DNA of 64,000 nt from Kangiella marina (GCF_039541235.1 NZ_BAABFV010000001.1:1-64000), one strand, 5' to 3'; positions 40,965-50,609 are shown, counted from the first letter of the stretch. The notes: a model not told the origin generated them from the letters alone. Program-made: numbers and translations.

Positions 40965-41651
40965 TTAGCTTTCACTGGTATTCAGTAACGGTTTGCGCTC
41001 TTGCTGTCGATAGAAATTACCCGTAGCCAAAAAGTTGACGATATGATCCTTAACCTTGCGCTTATTCATAATGAAGGTATGGCCATGCTTGACCGTAATC
41101 AGATCCTTCATTTCAGTCAGTTTGGTGTCGGCGACAGCCACTTTCCCATCATGCTCACCATCAAAGACGTGATTAAACCAAGGATCTGAAGAGCGCGTTC
41201 CGGCAATGATACCAACATCGGTATAAATGGGATCGAGCTTTTCTAGCAGAGGGTTGTTACTTTTATGAAGCTGCTGTCCTGGCACGCCGGTCATCCAGCG
41301 ATACCAAAAGCGGTCACGATATTTTTCTGCAACTGGAGAGCCATTGTTTGGCGGTGCCAGCATGACAATTCGTCCGAGCTGTTTGATTTTATGGTTGGAA
41401 AGGTAGTAACGCACTAAAAGACCACCCAAACTGTGTGTCACAAAGTGGATTTTTGAGACTTCATCGCGTGAGATGTTGGCCAGTGCTGAATTAATATAAT
41501 GTACGGCTGAGCGCTCCACACCTGCAACGGTTGAAGGGTAGCTGCGGTTATAGGTAACGTAGCCTTTTTTATTCAAATAAGTTTCTAAACGCTTCATGGA
41601 TCGTTTACTTCGACCCATGCCGTGAATCAATATAACAGCTTCTTTTTTCAA
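40965..41651 (-). CDS. Alpha/beta hydrolase, lipase-like
   Basis: A 228-residue alpha/beta hydrolase. The oxyanion segment VILIHGMGRSKRSM is at the N-terminus, the nucleophile elbow is THSLGG near residue 92, and a late HDGKVAV (Asp) and KHGHTFI (His) complete the triad. It is similar to small triacylglycerol-lipase/PGAP1-like proteins of unknown substrate. No signal peptide, so cytosolic or peripheral. Confidence 0.87.
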   Translation of the reverse strand: MKKEAVILIHGMGRSKRSMKRLETYLNKKGYVTYNRSYPSTVAGVERSAVHYINSALANISRDEVSKIHFVTHSLGGLLVRYYLSNHKIKQLGRIVMLAPPNNGSPVAEKYRDRFWYRWMTGVPGQQLHKSNNPLLEKLDPIYTDVGIIAGTRSSDPWFNHVFDGEHDGKVAVADTKLTEMKDLITVKHGHTFIMNKRKVKDHIVNFLATGNFYRQQERKPLLNTSES

Positions 41652-41833
41652 TTCTTTGGTCTTATTTTGTTCAATAGCTGGTCAGACATCAGTGTATCAG
41701 CTTGATAATATTCGTCAAAGGCAGAGTTTAAATAGCACTAAATTAATAATATTAGGCAAAGCCAGTCCTTGTTGTTATTATTTATGTAATTTATCTCGCT
41801 GTGATTAACTATATTCAGTTATAAGGAGGGTTG

Positions 41834-42316
41834 ATGATAGAATCATCTAAGGCAAAGCTGGATGTTTTGGATCGAAAGATACTCAATGTTTTACAAACGG
41901 AAGGACGCCTAAGCAACGCGGAGCTGGCAAAGCGACTGAATTTATCGCCTCCCGCCACTCATGCTCGTGTTAAGCGTTTAGAACATGAAGGGATAATCCA
42001 CCAATATGCTGCGTTAGTGGATCGACACCGCCTGGGAATTGATACCTTGTGCTTTGTTGAATTCAGCTTACAGTTGCACAGCATAGAGCAAATCCAAAGC
42101 ATCTTAGCCACTGTTAATTCATGGCCTGAAGTGTTGGAGTGCCACAATGTCACCGGTGAGTATGATTACTTATTAAAAGTGGCGGTACGAAACACGCAGG
42201 CCCTTGAAAGCTTTATTTCGCAACGAATGATTCCGCTGGATGGTGTCGCAAGAATTCATACCAGTATGGTCTTGAAGGAAGTGAAATCGACCACCGCCAT
42301 CATTCTTGAGGAATAG
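41834..42316 (+). CDS. Lrp/AsnC-family regulator, likely of methionine gamma-lyase
   Basis: A 160-residue Lrp-family protein. HTH: DRKILNVLQTEGRLSNAELAKRLNLSPPATHARVKRLEHEG; RAM domain with CHNVTGEYDYLLKVAV. A strong AGGAGG lies in front of the ATG. It is 33 bp upstream of megL on the same strand. Comparable to MdeR, the Lrp-type activator next to mdeA in Pseudomonas putida, although there the two are divergent. Regulation of megL is inference from position. Confidence 0.9.
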   Translation: MIESSKAKLDVLDRKILNVLQTEGRLSNAELAKRLNLSPPATHARVKRLEHEGIIHQYAALVDRHRLGIDTLCFVEFSLQLHSIEQIQSILATVNSWPEVLECHNVTGEYDYLLKVAVRNTQALESFISQRMIPLDGVARIHTSMVLKEVKSTTAIILEE

Positions 42317-42349
42317 CTTCATACATTTAAAGATAGGGGTTGGTGAATT

Positions 42350-43564
42350 ATGAAATCGTCCGAGGGTAAGCAATTTTTTAATCATTTAGAAACACGCGCT
42401 ATTCATGCGGGCAGAGTCGGAGATCCAAGCTTTGGTTCACTGGCGACACCAATCCATCAAACCTCAACATTTATCTTTGATAATGTTCAACAAGGATCTA
42501 ACCGTTTCGCCGGCGAAGAACAGGGCTATATATACAGTCGTTTGGGCAATCCAACCGTTCGTGAGCTTGAGCAGAAGATGGCTGCGCTTGAAAATACAGA
42601 CGATGCAGCAGCCTTTGGTTCTGGAATGGGAGCTGTGTCGGCGACTCTTTTGGCGAATCTAAAGCAAGGCGATCACTTAGTTGCATCATCAGCGCTTTAC
42701 GGTTGCAGCTTTGCTCTAATCAATCACAAGTTTCCGGACTTTGGTATTGAGGTGACTTTTGTCGATATTACCAACGAACAAGAAGTGGAAGCTGCGATCC
42801 AAGAGAACACCAAGCTGATTTATTTTGAAACGCCGATCAACCCAAACCTCGCTTGCGTGGATATGGAGACAATTGGTGCCATTGCGAAGAAGCATGAGCT
42901 TTTGACCATTATGGATAACACCTTCATGTCTCCTGTGTTACAGCAACCGAGTGACTATGGCATGGATTTAATCATTCACAGTGCGACTAAGTACTTGAAT
43001 GGCCATGGCGATGTTATTGGCGGCATTGTCTGCGGTAGTGAGGAACAGATTGGCAACATCAAAATGACCACGCAGAAGGATATGGGCGCAACCATGAGCC
43101 CGAACGACGCATGGTTAATTACGCGTGGTTTAAAAACGCTTTCTGTTCGTGTTGAACGTCATTGCGACAATGCAGAGAAAGTGGCGGACTACCTTGAAGG
43201 TCACGGTGATATTGAGCAAGTGTATTACCCTGGATTGAAACATCACCCGGCGAACCACCTTATCGGTACTCAAATGAAGCGTGCGGGCGGTATTATTGCG
43301 TTTGAGGTAGCCGGGGGCTTCGATGACGCTGTGCGTTTTATGAATCATCTAGAGCTATGTCATATCGCAGTGAGCTTGGGTGATGCGGAAACCTTAATTC
43401 AACACCCAGCCTCAATGACTCACTCCACCTATACGCCTGAAGAGCGTGCTGATGCGGGAATTAGTGAAACCTTGATTCGAATTTCTGTGGGCTTAGAGCA
43501 TCCGGAAGATATCATTGCTGATTTAGAACAAGCTCTACAGAAAATGAAAATTAGAGCTGCTTAA
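42350..43564 (+). CDS. megL: Methionine gamma-lyase
   Basis: PLP enzyme of the Cys/Met metabolism family that splits L-methionine into methanethiol, 2-oxobutyrate and ammonia. PLP lysine is K214 in HSATKYLNGHGD. C119 in YGCSFAL occupies the position of the Cys that is specific to methionine gamma-lyases (Cys116 in P. putida), which argues against cystathionine gamma-synthase/lyase. The SRLGNPTV and AGGIIAFEV blocks are intact. 404 residues. Transcribed with the Lrp-type regulator. Confidence 0.93.
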   Translation: MKSSEGKQFFNHLETRAIHAGRVGDPSFGSLATPIHQTSTFIFDNVQQGSNRFAGEEQGYIYSRLGNPTVRELEQKMAALENTDDAAAFGSGMGAVSATLLANLKQGDHLVASSALYGCSFALINHKFPDFGIEVTFVDITNEQEVEAAIQENTKLIYFETPINPNLACVDMETIGAIAKKHELLTIMDNTFMSPVLQQPSDYGMDLIIHSATKYLNGHGDVIGGIVCGSEEQIGNIKMTTQKDMGATMSPNDAWLITRGLKTLSVRVERHCDNAEKVADYLEGHGDIEQVYYPGLKHHPANHLIGTQMKRAGGIIAFEVAGGFDDAVRFMNHLELCHIAVSLGDAETLIQHPASMTHSTYTPEERADAGISETLIRISVGLEHPEDIIADLEQALQKMKIRAA

Positions 43565-43597
43565 GTTTAACCCCTTAGTTAAATCTTAGTGGCCTAA

Positions 43598-43625
43598 TAA
43601 AAAGCCCGGCATTTGCCGGGCTTTT
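43598..43625. terminator. Bidirectional Rho-independent terminator
   Basis: AAAAAGCCCGGC, ATTT loop and GCCGGGCTTTT between convergent megL and the DUF3352-like gene. Confidence 0.92.
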
Positions 43626-43650
43626 CTTTGCTGCTTGTCTAAGCGCGATT

Positions 43651-45414
43651 TTATCGTGCTTGGTAAGAGCTATCGGTAACAATGCCTTCATTGGTAATAT
43701 CGAAGTTGCCTTTGATAATACCGTCAGCTTTCTTCAACTCAGAGAATACTTCTTTTTGTTCTTCAAGCATTTCTTTTTCTGAACCGTAAGCGCCTTCAGA
43801 TGCTGATTCCATTGCTTGCTCAAGCAAGCCCATGTACTTTTTGAAGTCCATTGAGAAAGACATCAAGCCATTTTTCTCTAGGCTGCTGTTGCTTTCAACT
43901 TTGCTGATAAGTTTATCCGTTTGGCCCATCATTAATACTAAGTCATGACCACGCAAAGCAATCTTAGTTTCAGCGCCCATACCCATTGGCAAGGCTTGAG
44001 GTTCGCCACCATCTTCTAGCTTCATTTGAGCAAGTTCAGGAGCATACATGCCCAGTGACTGTAGCAAGTTTTGTGGCTTCTCAGCAGTAACAGTGACTAA
44101 CAGTTGGCTGTCTTGCATGAATGCCATCGGATTGCGTTCCATGTTGTTAAGCGCTTCTTCATTCATTTCAACAACGCTGAAACCAACACCTTTAATACCA
44201 GCAACCATACCTGACATCATGCCTAGCATCATTGGGTTAGACTGGCGAAGGCTTGCTTGCATCTCAGTAAGAGGAGGGCAAGTGAAGTCTTCTTTAGTTA
44301 AGCTTTCCCAAACGGTCGTGATAACTGGAACCACTTGGTCCATATCAAAACCAAAGCCAAAACTCATGACATAATCGTCATTAGAAACATTGTTAGAAAT
44401 GTGACCACGCAGTTTGCCAAGCGTTTCTAGAAGGTCAGCATTGCCGCCTTTAAGAACCATTTTGTAGCTAGCGTTGCTGTCATCAAATTCAGTGTAACCT
44501 GCTGAAAGCATAGGCCAGTTCTTAGTCAGGCCTGTAAGTTCTGTGTTACACGCTGGTGTTTGGATGTCTTTCATCTCTTGACCGGCACCATAAGCTGTCA
44601 ACACTTCTTCTAAGCTCTTACCAAAAGCGTTAGCCGAAGGCTTAGTAATGCCGTCAACGATCGCTAAGTTGTCTAGTAAGAAAATTGAATAGCCTAAGTA
44701 ACCATTATCAGAAGCCAGTTCATTCAGAACGCCACCCTCAAGGATGTTAGTTGTTGGCTTTTCTGAAAGTGTACGCTGAAGATCTTTAGCATCATCAAGC
44801 TGAGTGTTAACAGTAACGATTGCTTGATTGTCATGAGCTGCGATAACTAAAGTCATTGGAACTTCGTTTGACTCGTCATTCATGCTGTATTCGCGATACT
44901 CAACACCGTTAACTGTGTTGACTGCTGCTGTAATGCCTTGGTCAGCTTCGATTTTAGCAATAGCTTTAGCGAACGTGTCTGTACCATCAAGTTCAAGACG
45001 GATAACCGGTAAAGCACCAACCGTGTAGAACGCCATGTTCACTTCGCTGCGTAAACCAAGCTCTTTAACCGACTTGTTTTTTACTGCTTTTAAGTAATCA
45101 CCATAAATGCTTACAAGAACTTTTGCCGCATCTGGAGCGTCACCTAAGTCAGATTTTAGGTCGTCAAAACTGGCACCCATCATAGCCGAGTAGTCAAAGC
45201 CCATTTTGCTGCTCATTTCCAGAGTTTTAGCAAAATCTAACGGCTCTACGCTACCAGCGAATAAAACGGTATCGGCTGGAACATATTCTAGAACAGGGTT
45301 GTCCGAAGGTAATGAGTTACCTAAGCTTAAGCCTCCAACTTTCCCTCCCTTAAAAAAGAATATCCCTGCAGCAATAGCAACTGCTATCACTATAATAATC
45401 AGTAGTTTTTTCAT
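43651..45414 (-). CDS. Membrane-anchored periplasmic protein of unknown function, DUF3352-like
   Basis: A 587-residue protein with one N-terminal membrane helix (LLIIIVIAVAIAAGIFFF) and a large periplasmic part with few Cys. The beginning (LEYVPADTVLFAGSVEPLDFA) and the repeating pattern of substrate-free beta-alpha segments resemble DUF3352 and related proteins. Only two Cys (PACN and TCPP) could form a disulfide. Possibly a cell-envelope structural or chaperone-like factor. I cannot name a function. It has its own transcription unit, divergent from the DUF4404 gene. Confidence 0.75.
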   Translation of the reverse strand: MKKLLIIIVIAVAIAAGIFFFKGGKVGGLSLGNSLPSDNPVLEYVPADTVLFAGSVEPLDFAKTLEMSSKMGFDYSAMMGASFDDLKSDLGDAPDAAKVLVSIYGDYLKAVKNKSVKELGLRSEVNMAFYTVGALPVIRLELDGTDTFAKAIAKIEADQGITAAVNTVNGVEYREYSMNDESNEVPMTLVIAAHDNQAIVTVNTQLDDAKDLQRTLSEKPTTNILEGGVLNELASDNGYLGYSIFLLDNLAIVDGITKPSANAFGKSLEEVLTAYGAGQEMKDIQTPACNTELTGLTKNWPMLSAGYTEFDDSNASYKMVLKGGNADLLETLGKLRGHISNNVSNDDYVMSFGFGFDMDQVVPVITTVWESLTKEDFTCPPLTEMQASLRQSNPMMLGMMSGMVAGIKGVGFSVVEMNEEALNNMERNPMAFMQDSQLLVTVTAEKPQNLLQSLGMYAPELAQMKLEDGGEPQALPMGMGAETKIALRGHDLVLMMGQTDKLISKVESNSSLEKNGLMSFSMDFKKYMGLLEQAMESASEGAYGSEKEMLEEQKEVFSELKKADGIIKGNFDITNEGIVTDSSYQAR

Positions 45415-45535
45415 AATAGTCCTTCTGTATCGTTGTGTTTTCAGCGGAAATTATATGTCATGATAGTGATTAGACCAATGAATTTTATGTGTCTATCACA
45501 TAGAATGGGTAAAAAAATGTTTCAAAGGAAATACT

Positions 45536-45820
45536 ATGAGCCAAAAAGATATGAGCAACAGCAACCTTACTCAAGCCGTAGAGCGTGTATTCGCTGAGCT
45601 AGAGGCTAGAGAAACACTGGATAAAGATGAAACTTTAGCCCTAGCCAAGTTGGAGCTGATGATTGAAGCTAAATTGTTTCAACAAGACGCTGAAGGTAAC
45701 CCAGAAGAGTACTTAATTGAGCGTTTTCAAGAACGTTTATATAACTTTGAGCGTGAATATCCCTCGTTAAGCAGCTTTATCCGTAGGATATCCAATAGTT
45801 TAAGTAACATCGGTATCTAA
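45536..45820 (+). CDS. DUF4404 family small protein
   Basis: A 94-residue helical protein. The C-terminus (ERLYNFEREYPSLSSFIRRISNSLSNIGI) is the signature of DUF4404 proteins, which are cytosolic and of unknown function. Start at the ATG with AAGGA upstream. Single-gene unit with its own hairpin terminator. Confidence 0.82.
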   Translation: MSQKDMSNSNLTQAVERVFAELEARETLDKDETLALAKLELMIEAKLFQQDAEGNPEEYLIERFQERLYNFEREYPSLSSFIRRISNSLSNIGI

Positions 45821-45846
45821 CTGAAAAATAAAGAAAACCCCTCCTT

Positions 45847-45893
45847 GTAAAAAGAGGCTGTTCACAATTTGTTACCCTAAACAGCCTTTTTAC
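45847..45893 (+). terminator. Terminator hairpin of the DUF4404 gene
   Basis: GTAAAAAGAGGCTGTT and AACAGCCTTTTTAC pair with one bulged base around a 17-nt loop; TTTTT follows the GC part. Confidence 0.75.
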
Positions 45894-45975
45894 ACACTAA
45901 AACGCTAAACCTTTTCCGCTAAATCCTTAATCTAAGTCTATGTGTCACCCACATTAACTATTAAGGAGTTCTACT

Positions 45976-46755
45976 ATGACAATTAACGTTAAATCAGCTG
46001 CATTGGCTGTGTGCCTGGCTTTAAGCGCAGGTTCCGTAGCGGCTCACTCAAATAAAGACATGGCCTGCGATGCAGACTTTGCCTATAACATCGATATCAA
46101 AGATGCTGGTTTGAGTTTTTCAACCAAAAACCAAGAAAAAGTCTTAATCACGCCTGCCTCTGAGTTGTTCTTAGAGGGGCAGAAGCAGTTGCTGTCAGCG
46201 CAACAGGTTGAGCTTTTAGCTGAGTACAATCAACGAATTCGTGAGCTATTGCCGCTAGCTTCAGGCGTGGCGGAAGAAGCCAGTGCGATGGCGATAGAGG
46301 CTGTTGGGAGTGTAACCGCAGCATTACTTCATGATAACCCTGAGAAAGCCGAAGAGTTTGTAACGCGAGTAGAAACAATTTCAGCTGAACTTAAACAGCA
46401 TATCAGTAATACCCATCTTCGCCCTGAGGCCGTGGTAGATTACATGGAAAGCTCCGACTTTGAGGCAGAGTTTGAGGGCTTGGTTGAAACTGCGGTTAAA
46501 GAGTTTATGGACAACAATGTCGGTGAAATGATTGCTGCGGCCATGAGTGGTAATGAAGAGAAGGTTAAAGCTTTCGAACAGCGTATGGAGCGCTTCGGTG
46601 AAGACTTAGAAGAAAAGTTGGAGCGTCGAGCAGAGCAGCTAGAGCTACAGGCTGAAAAGCTTTGTGCGTTGGTGGATAACATTGATGAAACCGAAGCTCA
46701 GCTGGTTAAATCTTTTGATAAGTTTGATGCTTATCAATTAATCACCAAAAAATAA
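45976..46755 (+). CDS. DUF2884 (YggN-like) periplasmic protein
   Basis: A 259-residue exported protein; signal peptide ends at VAA-HSNKD. The pattern CDADFAYNIDIKDAGLSFS, LFLEGQKQLLSAQQVELLAEYNQRIRELLP and a C-terminal Cys (AEKLCALVDN) matches DUF2884, which includes E. coli YggN. Two conserved Cys probably form a disulfide. Most of the second half is predicted coiled coil. Function unknown. Confidence 0.87.
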   Translation: MTINVKSAALAVCLALSAGSVAAHSNKDMACDADFAYNIDIKDAGLSFSTKNQEKVLITPASELFLEGQKQLLSAQQVELLAEYNQRIRELLPLASGVAEEASAMAIEAVGSVTAALLHDNPEKAEEFVTRVETISAELKQHISNTHLRPEAVVDYMESSDFEAEFEGLVETAVKEFMDNNVGEMIAAAMSGNEEKVKAFEQRMERFGEDLEEKLERRAEQLELQAEKLCALVDNIDETEAQLVKSFDKFDAYQLITKK

Positions 46756-46777
46756 CCCTCGCTTGATAGCGCTCGCT

Positions 46778-46811
46778 AAGGCAGTCTTGCTCCAGCAAGG
46801 CTGCTTTTTTG
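46778..46811 (+). terminator. Rho-independent terminator
   Basis: GCAGTCTTGCT, CC loop and AGCAAGGCTGC followed by TTTTTT, 25 bp after the DUF2884 stop. Confidence 0.92.
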
Positions 46812-46904
46812 GGTTTAAGGTTATCATTTTGCTGAACAAAAGATAGACACCCGAAATTCACAGTTATAAGCTGTATGACAAATAAAAAACGCAAGGAAAT
46901 CACT

Positions 46905-49031
46905 ATGTCTTTCAAACACCTCAAAGTATCAGCAATTGCGCTGAGTATGACGCTCGCTTTAGCCGGCTGTGATTCATCAGAAACGTCGAAAGAAAGCGCT
47001 AACCAGTCTAAAGTCACTGCTGATTCAAAAAGCAGCGAAGCCCACTCTGAAAAGGGAACAATGGAAAAGTCTGTGGTTGAGCCTCCTATGGAGTTCAACA
47101 TCTACAATAAAGAAGACACGGCAGGCAAGGTAAGGGTTGAGCAAGATGGCAATGTAGTCAGATCCAATCTAGAGTTGGGCTGGAATAACCGACGGGTCAA
47201 TATCGATGAAAAGATAGTCCTCGGTGAAGATGGTTACGTGATCAGTCAGGAAGTCACGGGAACGTCAGCCTTTGGAGCGCCAATCGATGAGCGCTTTAGC
47301 ATGAAGGCGGGAAAGGCTGAGTGGAAAAGTCTCAATGAACAGGGTAATGCGAGCGTAGAGGACAGTAAGTTTTATATCCCCAGTGATGGCACGGGCGTCT
47401 CCTCGAATTTCCTGGTGAAAGCATTACTGGAAGATGATGATAATAAAATCGAACTGCTACCGAGCGGTACCGCTTCGTTAATAGAGTTAGATAAAGTGAC
47501 CCTAACCAAGGGCGAAGAACAAAAAACAGTTCGTTTGATCGGTGTCGTTGGGCTTGGCTTTACGCCTGAGTTTAATTGGTATGACGAGGACAATAACTTC
47601 TTTGCGTCGGATGGCGGCGGCTGGTTTGGTGTTATTGCTAAGGGCTGGGGCCGAGAAAACCTAGAAAAACTACAAGCGATCCAAAAAGAAGCCGATAACC
47701 AATACTTAGAGGACCTTTCAAAGCGACTAACGTACGTTTCAGAGAAGCCCATTTTGGTGACTAATGCTAATTATGTTGACGTTGAAGCCGGTCAGTTGAT
47801 TGAGGGTAAGTCGATTGTCGTGGTTGACGGTAAAATCGACAAAATTGTGGATGCTGGAAGCATTGAAGCTTCTGACGAATACACGGTGGTTGATGCCTCT
47901 GGAAAAACATTAATCCCTGGTCTATGGGATATGCATGGTCACTTGTCGAAGTCTGATGGGCTGCTAAATATTCCTGCAGGCGTGACCAATGTTCGTGATA
48001 TGGGGAATACCCATGACAACATCGTTGCGGTTGAAAAGTTAGCTGAAGATGCTGAAATTATTGGTGGTGACGTTTATCGCGCGGGTTTCATGGACCGTGA
48101 AAGTCCTTATGCGATGAAAATGGGCCAGACAGTTGATTCACTTGAGGATGCGAAAAATGGCGTCGATTGGTACGCTGATCGTGGTTATATTCAAATCAAA
48201 ACTTATAGCTCAATGGAGCCTGAGTGGGTTAAGCCTTTAGCGGAGCATGTTCACAGTCGTGGCTTACGACTGAGTGGACACATTCCAGCGTTCATGACAG
48301 CGGAAGAGGCGGTTGATGCAGGGTTTGACGAAATTCAACATATCAACATGATTTTCCTTAACTTCTTAGGTAAGAACATTGATACGCGAAAACGCTTACG
48401 ATTTTCGATTGTTGGAGAAAAAGCTCACGAGCTGGATTTAGACAGCAAAGCAGTGAATGACTTCGTAGCTAAGTTGGCGGAGAAGGGTATTGAAGTTGAC
48501 CCTACGGTTTCAACTTTCAACAGCCTGTTCCGTAAAGGCGGTGTGATTGACCCTGAAATTGAGCCCGTCTATGAGCACCTTCCTGCAAATGTTGCGCGTG
48601 GTTACTTGAGACCTGTAATGGATATTACGGCTGAGCAGCGTGATGACTATGACAAATCAATTAAAGCTTTGTCAGCGATGGTCAAGAAGTTGCATGAGAA
48701 CGGTGTACCTATCGTTCCAGGTACTGATGCCATTGCTGGGTTTACCTTGCATCGCGAGCTAGAACTTTACGCCGATGCCGGTATTTCTAACGCAGATGTC
48801 TTGAAGCTAGCGACTATAGGATCGGCCAAGGTCGTGGGTAATGACGATAATGTCGGTTCTATTGCTGTAGGTAAGCAAGCCGATCTTGTGTTCGTCGAGG
48901 GTAACCCGTTGGAGGATATAGGCCATTTACGCCATATTGGTCTCGTTGTGAAAGAGCAGCGCATCTATAAGCCGGATGAGATTTACGAAGCCATTGGGGT
49001 TAAACCTTTCATTAAGTCTATAGACTTCTAA
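46905..49031 (+). CDS. Amidohydrolase-family lipoprotein with large N-terminal extension
   Basis: A 708-residue protein. Lipobox LAGC ends the signal peptide (ALSMTLALAGCDSS), so it should be lipid-anchored. Residues about 60-290 form a beta-rich domain not shared with the shorter amidohydrolase at 30571. The C-terminal amidohydrolase carries HGH in GLWDMHGHLSK, Lys in QIKTYSSM, His in SGHIPAF and IQHINM, and Asp in VPGTDAIAGF. Related to imidazolonepropionase-like enzymes; substrate unknown. ATG at 46905 has AAGGA at good distance. Confidence 0.9.
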   Translation: MSFKHLKVSAIALSMTLALAGCDSSETSKESANQSKVTADSKSSEAHSEKGTMEKSVVEPPMEFNIYNKEDTAGKVRVEQDGNVVRSNLELGWNNRRVNIDEKIVLGEDGYVISQEVTGTSAFGAPIDERFSMKAGKAEWKSLNEQGNASVEDSKFYIPSDGTGVSSNFLVKALLEDDDNKIELLPSGTASLIELDKVTLTKGEEQKTVRLIGVVGLGFTPEFNWYDEDNNFFASDGGGWFGVIAKGWGRENLEKLQAIQKEADNQYLEDLSKRLTYVSEKPILVTNANYVDVEAGQLIEGKSIVVVDGKIDKIVDAGSIEASDEYTVVDASGKTLIPGLWDMHGHLSKSDGLLNIPAGVTNVRDMGNTHDNIVAVEKLAEDAEIIGGDVYRAGFMDRESPYAMKMGQTVDSLEDAKNGVDWYADRGYIQIKTYSSMEPEWVKPLAEHVHSRGLRLSGHIPAFMTAEEAVDAGFDEIQHINMIFLNFLGKNIDTRKRLRFSIVGEKAHELDLDSKAVNDFVAKLAEKGIEVDPTVSTFNSLFRKGGVIDPEIEPVYEHLPANVARGYLRPVMDITAEQRDDYDKSIKALSAMVKKLHENGVPIVPGTDAIAGFTLHRELELYADAGISNADVLKLATIGSAKVVGNDDNVGSIAVGKQADLVFVEGNPLEDIGHLRHIGLVVKEQRIYKPDEIYEAIGVKPFIKSIDF

Positions 49032-49049
49032 CCTTTATTGAGTGTATGA

Positions 49050-49088
49050 AAAGCCGCTGGTAACCGCTGTTACTAGCGGTTTTTTTTA
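49050..49088 (+). terminator. Rho-independent terminator
   Basis: CCGCTGGTAA and TTACTAGCGG (9 of 10 paired) are followed by TTTTTTTTT. Confidence 0.88.
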
Positions 49089-49152
49089 TTTCAGGACCCT
49101 GCTCACCGAGCGGACTTCTGCCTGCTTGATGTTTTCAGTATTTACAATACTC

Positions 49153-49195
49153 TTGTTTTAATATATGGTTATCCGTATATTCGAATTATCGAATA
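49153..49195 (+). promoter_or_regulatory. Promoter and ArsR operator of the arsR-gapdh-arsJ operon
   Basis: TTGTTT (49153-49158) and TATATT (49176-49181) are 17 bp apart. The perfect inverted repeat TATTCG-AATTAT-CGAATA (49178-49195) overlaps the -10 and lies 18 bp before the arsR ATG, as expected for ArsR autorepression. Confidence 0.75.
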
Positions 49196-49213
49196 GATGC
49201 CATGGAGGTTGTT

Positions 49214-49552
49214 ATGATAAACCCTAGTCAATTTTTTAAATGCTTGAGTGATGAGACGCGACTCAAAACGGTTTTGCTCATCTTGCATGAGAAAGAACTC
49301 TGCGTGTGTGAGCTTACTGAGGCCATCGATGAGTCGCAGCCTAAAGTATCGCGCCACTTGGCTCAATTAAAAAACATATCAGTTCTGAATACGCGTAGGC
49401 AAAGCCAGTGGGTATATTACCGCTTAAACGAAGAGTTACCGGAGTGGGCGAAGCAGGTGTTGATGACAACGCTCGACGCGCAAAAAGATACGATTAAGCC
49501 GTACTTACACAATTTATCAGCCATGTGTGATCGCCCGAACTGTTGCGACTGA
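49214..49552 (+). CDS. arsR: Arsenic-responsive ArsR repressor
   Basis: A 112-residue ArsR/SmtB-family repressor. The As(III)-binding motif ELCVCEL (C30, C32) sits in the DNA-recognition helix region, and a Cys-rich tail (CDRPNCC) may add ligands. HTH: CELTEAIDESQPKVSRHLAQLK. Start at the ATG preceded by GGAGG; an ATG 12 bp earlier overlaps that site. First gene of the operon with gapdh and arsJ, and probably its repressor. Confidence 0.93.
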   Translation: MINPSQFFKCLSDETRLKTVLLILHEKELCVCELTEAIDESQPKVSRHLAQLKNISVLNTRRQSQWVYYRLNEELPEWAKQVLMTTLDAQKDTIKPYLHNLSAMCDRPNCCD

Positions 49553-49584
49553 TCATGCTAAAAATAATGTAATGGGAGATTAAA

Positions 49585-50607
49585 ATGTCTATTAAAGTTG
49601 GTATTAATGGATTCGGCCGCATGGGGCGCCTAACCTTGCGAGCCTTGCTGGGCGCCGAGGGCCGTGTGGACAATATCGACATTTGTCATATCAATGATCC
49701 TGCGGGTGACGCAAAAACTTTCGCCCACTTAATGAATTTTGACTCGGTTCATGGGCGCTGGCAACACGACGCTGTTGAGCAAGAAGGCTCCATCGTCATT
49801 GACCAGTCTCGAATGACCTTTAGCCAAAATAGAACATTAGCTGAAACCGACTGGTCTGGTTGCGACTTAGTGATTGAAGCATCTGGCAAGATGAAAACTC
49901 AAGCGTTACTTCAAGAGTATTTTAATCAAGGCGTCAAGCGAGTTGTGGTAACTGCTCCAGTTAAAGAGGACGGTGTGCTGAATATCGTGATGGGGGTTAA
50001 TCATGATTTGTATGATAAGACTGAGCATAGACTGGTTACAGCGGCTTCTTGTACTACAAATTGTCTGGCGCCAGCGGTCAAAGTGATTCATGAAAACCTC
50101 GTGATTAAGCACGGTAGCATGACCACTATTCATGACATTACCAACACTCAAACCATTCTTGATGCGGCTCATAAAGATTTACGTCGTGCACGAGCTTGTG
50201 GAATGAATTTAATACCGACAACAACGGGCTCAGCGACAGCAATTACGCATATTTTTCCTGAGTTGAAAGGCAAGTTAAATGGCCATGCCGTTCGTGTGCC
50301 ATTAGCTAACGCCTCGATAACCGACTGCGTGTTTGAAGTCGAAAAAGCGACAACCGAAGAAGAGGTTAACGCCTTATTTAAGAAAGCTTCGCAAGGTGAG
50401 CTTAAGAATATTCTGGGTTATGAAGAGCGTCCTCTAGTTTCGGTTGATTACAAAACTGACCCTCGCTCAACGATTGTTGATGCACTATCGACCATGGTGG
50501 TGAATGGTACTCAAGTGAAGCTCTACTTGTGGTATGACAATGAGTGGGGTTACGCCAACCGTACCGCTGAAATCGTGAAAATGGTTGTTGATAAGGGCGT
50601 CGATTAG
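49585..50607 (+). CDS. ArsJ-associated glyceraldehyde-3-phosphate dehydrogenase
   Basis: A 340-residue NAD-dependent GAPDH. Rossmann motif [16 protein letters not shown], catalytic Cys in [10 protein letters not shown] and His in [10 protein letters not shown]; the C-terminal [14 protein letters not shown] is standard. In arsR-gapdh-arsJ operons this enzyme uses arsenate in place of phosphate to form 1-arseno-3-phosphoglycerate, which ArsJ exports. The operon position, not the sequence alone, supports the detoxification role rather than glycolysis. 32 bp after arsR. Confidence 0.93.
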   Translation: MSIKVGINGFGRMGRLTLRALLGAEGRVDNIDICHINDPAGDAKTFAHLMNFDSVHGRWQHDAVEQEGSIVIDQSRMTFSQNRTLAETDWSGCDLVIEASGKMKTQALLQEYFNQGVKRVVVTAPVKEDGVLNIVMGVNHDLYDKTEHRLVTAASCTTNCLAPAVKVIHENLVIKHGSMTTIHDITNTQTILDAAHKDLRRARACGMNLIPTTTGSATAITHIFPELKGKLNGHAVRVPLANASITDCVFEVEKATTEEEVNALFKKASQGELKNILGYEERPLVSVDYKTDPRSTIVDALSTMVVNGTQVKLYLWYDNEWGYANRTAEIVKMVVDKGVD

Positions 50608-50609
50608 CT

